Shown one piece after another: positions 6,601-7,255 of a stretch of DNA of 7,255 bases (position 1 is the first letter of the stretch; each line of letters starts with the position of its first letter). The notes beneath the pieces were generated by a model that did no database searches, had not been told where the DNA came from, and saw only the letters and a list, made by a program, of their open reading frames with translations. Made by a program: the position numbers and the translations under genes. Source of the stretch: Phycisphaerae bacterium (GTDB lineage Bacteria; Planctomycetota; Phycisphaerae; UBA1845). The stretch spans positions 1-7,255 of the forward strand of contig JAJDDS010000465.1 of NCBI GenBank assembly GCA_029260195.1. Direction: 5' to 3'.

Positions 6601-7255
6601 AAAGTCACGTTCGATACGAACGACCCCGAACGCCTCGACGGCGCGTTCGTTCGTGGACACGCTCAGTCCGCGTTCGGCAGCAGCATCGCGGTAGACGTCG
6701 ATCTGAGCGGGGACGGGGTCGACGACATCATCGTCGGCGCGCCCGGCGCCGATCAAAACATGGGTGAAGTCATCATCATTTTCGGCGGAACCGATCTCTC
6801 GTCGCCGGGCGGCGGCTTGAGCGTCGACGCGCTGCTTGCCCAGGGACTCGGCGCCCGCATCAAGGGCGATCCGAGCCAGTTCTTCGGCAATACGTTCGGT
6901 GGGCAGTTCGGCTTCAACGTCGCGAACGCCGGGGACGTCGACGGCGACGGAAAGAACGACCTGCTCGTCTCCGCACCGACTTCCACGCCGAGGTTCGACA
7001 ACAACCCGTTCGACCTGAACGACGGCCTCACCACCTTCGGGTTAGATCTCGACCACACCGGCGGGAGCGAAGCCGACGACCTCACCGGCCCACAGGGCAT
7101 CCCCGACAACGTCTCCGATCACCGCGACCGCCTCGAAAACGCCGGGCAGGTGTATCTGATCCTCGGGTCCAATGTCGTCAACGGGACGATCAACATCACG
7201 GAAATCGGCAAGCCGTCGCTCGAAGGCGCCATCTTCGTCGGTCGCCGCGGGGAAC
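3559..7255 (+). CDS. Giant FG-GAP / integrin-alpha-like beta-propeller lipoprotein (3'-partial)
   Basis: A single frame of 1232 codons without a stop runs off the window. Residues 1-23 are a signal peptide (MKISK, then a hydrophobic stretch) ending in a lipobox-like AAG-C24, which predicts a lipid-anchored exported protein. Domains in order: InlB-B-like repeat at 47-112 (C47, C63; WRFDRWIG); D/N/G linker at 122-164; second InlB-B-like repeat at 165-241 (C214, C222; FDKWVGD); a beta-sandwich-like domain at about 246-355 with an acidic loop DDDNQLDPNE at 297-306; then FG-GAP blades at about 375-450, 458-534, 780-889, 954-1001, 1026-1078 and 1098-1204, with a seventh starting at 1218. Calcium-loop motifs of DxDxDGxxD type are at 404-412, 488-496, 974-982, 1048-1056 and 1126-1134. 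Residues 587-916 contain 18 cysteines that interrupt the propeller. A role in surface adhesion or matrix binding is plausible from the fold but unproven. The C-terminus, and any sorting signal, lies beyond the window. Confidence 0.9.
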   Translation, partial: MKISKLNLLSSLSLAAVLVFAAGCPVDLSDTGAVEGGATAPVPAGACDIEVLTEGQGEVTIDCRDNGLFATLTAIAAADWRFDRWIGVGAAGNVATVAGDTDRPITAVFVSLFDNTPDGTIDDGNANDNGDALDDGNDNDNDNDNGNDNGNGNDNDNGADEDEDRVDLTVVGGLGSATYDRGELVTVSAVVPPGKQFDKWVGDVEFIESAGANCTVTPITKCTTIQVRMAASVSITATFVEAPGNASPPSIAVSIPAPQDPNVNFRTLFPGDQVVVTINAMINEENPQNDSIVLFLDDDNQLDPNESNQIVATTFSSVTSVTLSAEVLDPGELAYIGAAINDGVNATVVAYTTFRIRRTTLPQTFWLGNIDPPAGSTGSPLAGMILEGVQPEDNAGSIFAGGEDITGDGIKDLVVVARYGKPAFVNPTGVGIGEAYLIAGSSGRRVGTFNLNSVSSNLLPGVVFTGVKQINVTASNTDGMTAVLFVPDVDGDGDAELVFGVPLVDSAGRLAPFANNWLDREGQFNRGGVVIVSSETTTLQNLTTGSTIGLDQVGQRFLQEIRYGANFPVPEPENEPATHGDYGQDPCQQLSGGAFSMESPLPPVHGWYVDMQSFEEGEVADGDDLGECSSCTGTPSDPETDDFADTWIEPSFGFNAILAPPYPIDFIEFFSGACSAPIDCPANFSIPVNPITGLPTPPAETGCPNVALADGGCFALFDSQPGGFPAVSCNCAQSAECPLFSTDCPLPAPADQVCCFGDTLDLSIGSGYYPDRIYDPSDVQVSAASSLFNNPIDPRGARVIGRSVDDRFGTSVSMIRGNDPGEFFLVVSAPTRSGSIQETPGLGTLAAPPLEGVCPDTGSPCVIGVSGSCGDTGVCGTIPDSGVAYLFGHLNYWETSPNGHVPPKPHQYIVGERSHCGMPNPPFMTLEEGDVARPERRGEFFDAQNQLVRETPNASLTIVGRSGQNIRNVVGIPDSNSDGVPDIAVGAPRDDGDAGAVYLIYRRADEVEGDYILEKVTFDTNDPERLDGAFVRGHAQSAFGSSIAVDVDLSGDGVDDIIVGAPGADQNMGEVIIIFGGTDLSSPGGGLSVDALLAQGLGARIKGDPSQFFGNTFGGQFGFNVANAGDVDGDGKNDLLVSAPTSTPRFDNNPFDLNDGLTTFGLDLDHTGGSEADDLTGPQGIPDNVSDHRDRLENAGQVYLILGSNVVNGTINITEIGKPSLEGAIFVGRRGE
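3970..4029 (+). repeat. GACAAC hexanucleotide tandem repeat coding an Asp-Asn linker
   Basis: Four perfect GACAAC copies lie at 3970-3993, followed by degenerate copies (GGCAAT, GACAAC, GGAAAC, GGCAAC, GACAAC, GACAAT) to 4029. They encode alternating Asp-Asn with Gly substitutions, inside a longer acidic linker (residues 122-164) between two InlB-B-like domains. The unit is a multiple of three, so copy-number changes would alter linker length without breaking the frame. Confidence 0.8.
5317..6306 (+). other. Cysteine-rich region inside the propeller
   Basis: Within the lipoprotein frame, 18 cysteines fall at residues 587, 628, 631, 674, 680, 703, 713, 729, 731, 737, 744, 754, 755, 854, 861, 869, 875 and 916. 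None is encoded between 223 and 586 or from 917 to the window edge. Local motifs are CSSC, CNC and a CC pair. The part from 587 to about 779 lies between the second and third blades; the rest lies in and just after the third blade. An exported protein with an even number of clustered cysteines suggests disulfide bonding, though metal binding is also possible. I do not recognise a named domain here. Confidence 0.6.

Noticed and set aside
6301..7255. CTERM sorting signal on the lipoprotein
   Set aside because: No hydrophobic helix with a basic tail is present up to the window edge; the protein continues beyond it, so the question cannot be settled here.

Overview
The window is GC-rich, densely coded bacterial DNA. 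The gene content suggests a member of the Planctomycetota or a similar environmental Gram-negative lineage: an exosortase, a VanZ-like membrane protein, and a very large extracellular lipoprotein whose domains are joined by an Asp/Asn/Gly linker. This assignment is inferred from gene style only, because the window holds no rRNA or other phylogenetic marker beyond tadA.

Layout. (1) Positions 2-1165, + strand: a polytopic membrane protein with a clear VanZ domain at its C-terminal end and a degenerate VanZ-like copy before it. It is probably cut off at its 5' end by the window edge. (2) Positions 1179-1676, - strand: tRNA adenosine-34 deaminase TadA, convergent with the VanZ gene across 13 bases. 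(3) Positions 1833-3250, + strand: a tight two-gene operon. It encodes a small exosortase of XrtH-like type (Cys100/Arg141/His160) and, through a 4-base ATGA overlap, a five-helix membrane protein ending in a short helical-repeat tail. (4) Positions 3251-3558: a 308-base intergenic region holding a sigma70-like promoter with a perfect 8-base inverted repeat lying on it, a second imperfect hairpin, and a good ribosome binding site. (5) Positions 3559-7255, + strand, running off the window: a giant lipoprotein of at least 1232 residues. In order it has a lipobox, an InlB-B-like repeat domain, a low-complexity D/N/G linker, a second InlB-B-like domain, a beta-sandwich-like domain with an acidic loop, and a beta-propeller of FG-GAP (integrin-alpha-like) blades. 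Six blades are visible and a seventh begins at the window edge. A long cysteine-rich stretch interrupts the propeller.

How the parts may work together. Exosortases are membrane transpeptidases that process surface proteins carrying short C-terminal (CTERM) sorting signals, and the overlapping membrane protein is probably its partner. No sorting signal is visible here. The C-terminus of the giant lipoprotein lies outside the window, so whether it is a sorting substrate stays open. TadA is a housekeeping gene and looks unrelated to the surface theme. The whole of 3559-7255 is one uninterrupted frame on the + strand; the long antisense frames opposite it are by-products of GC-rich codon bias.
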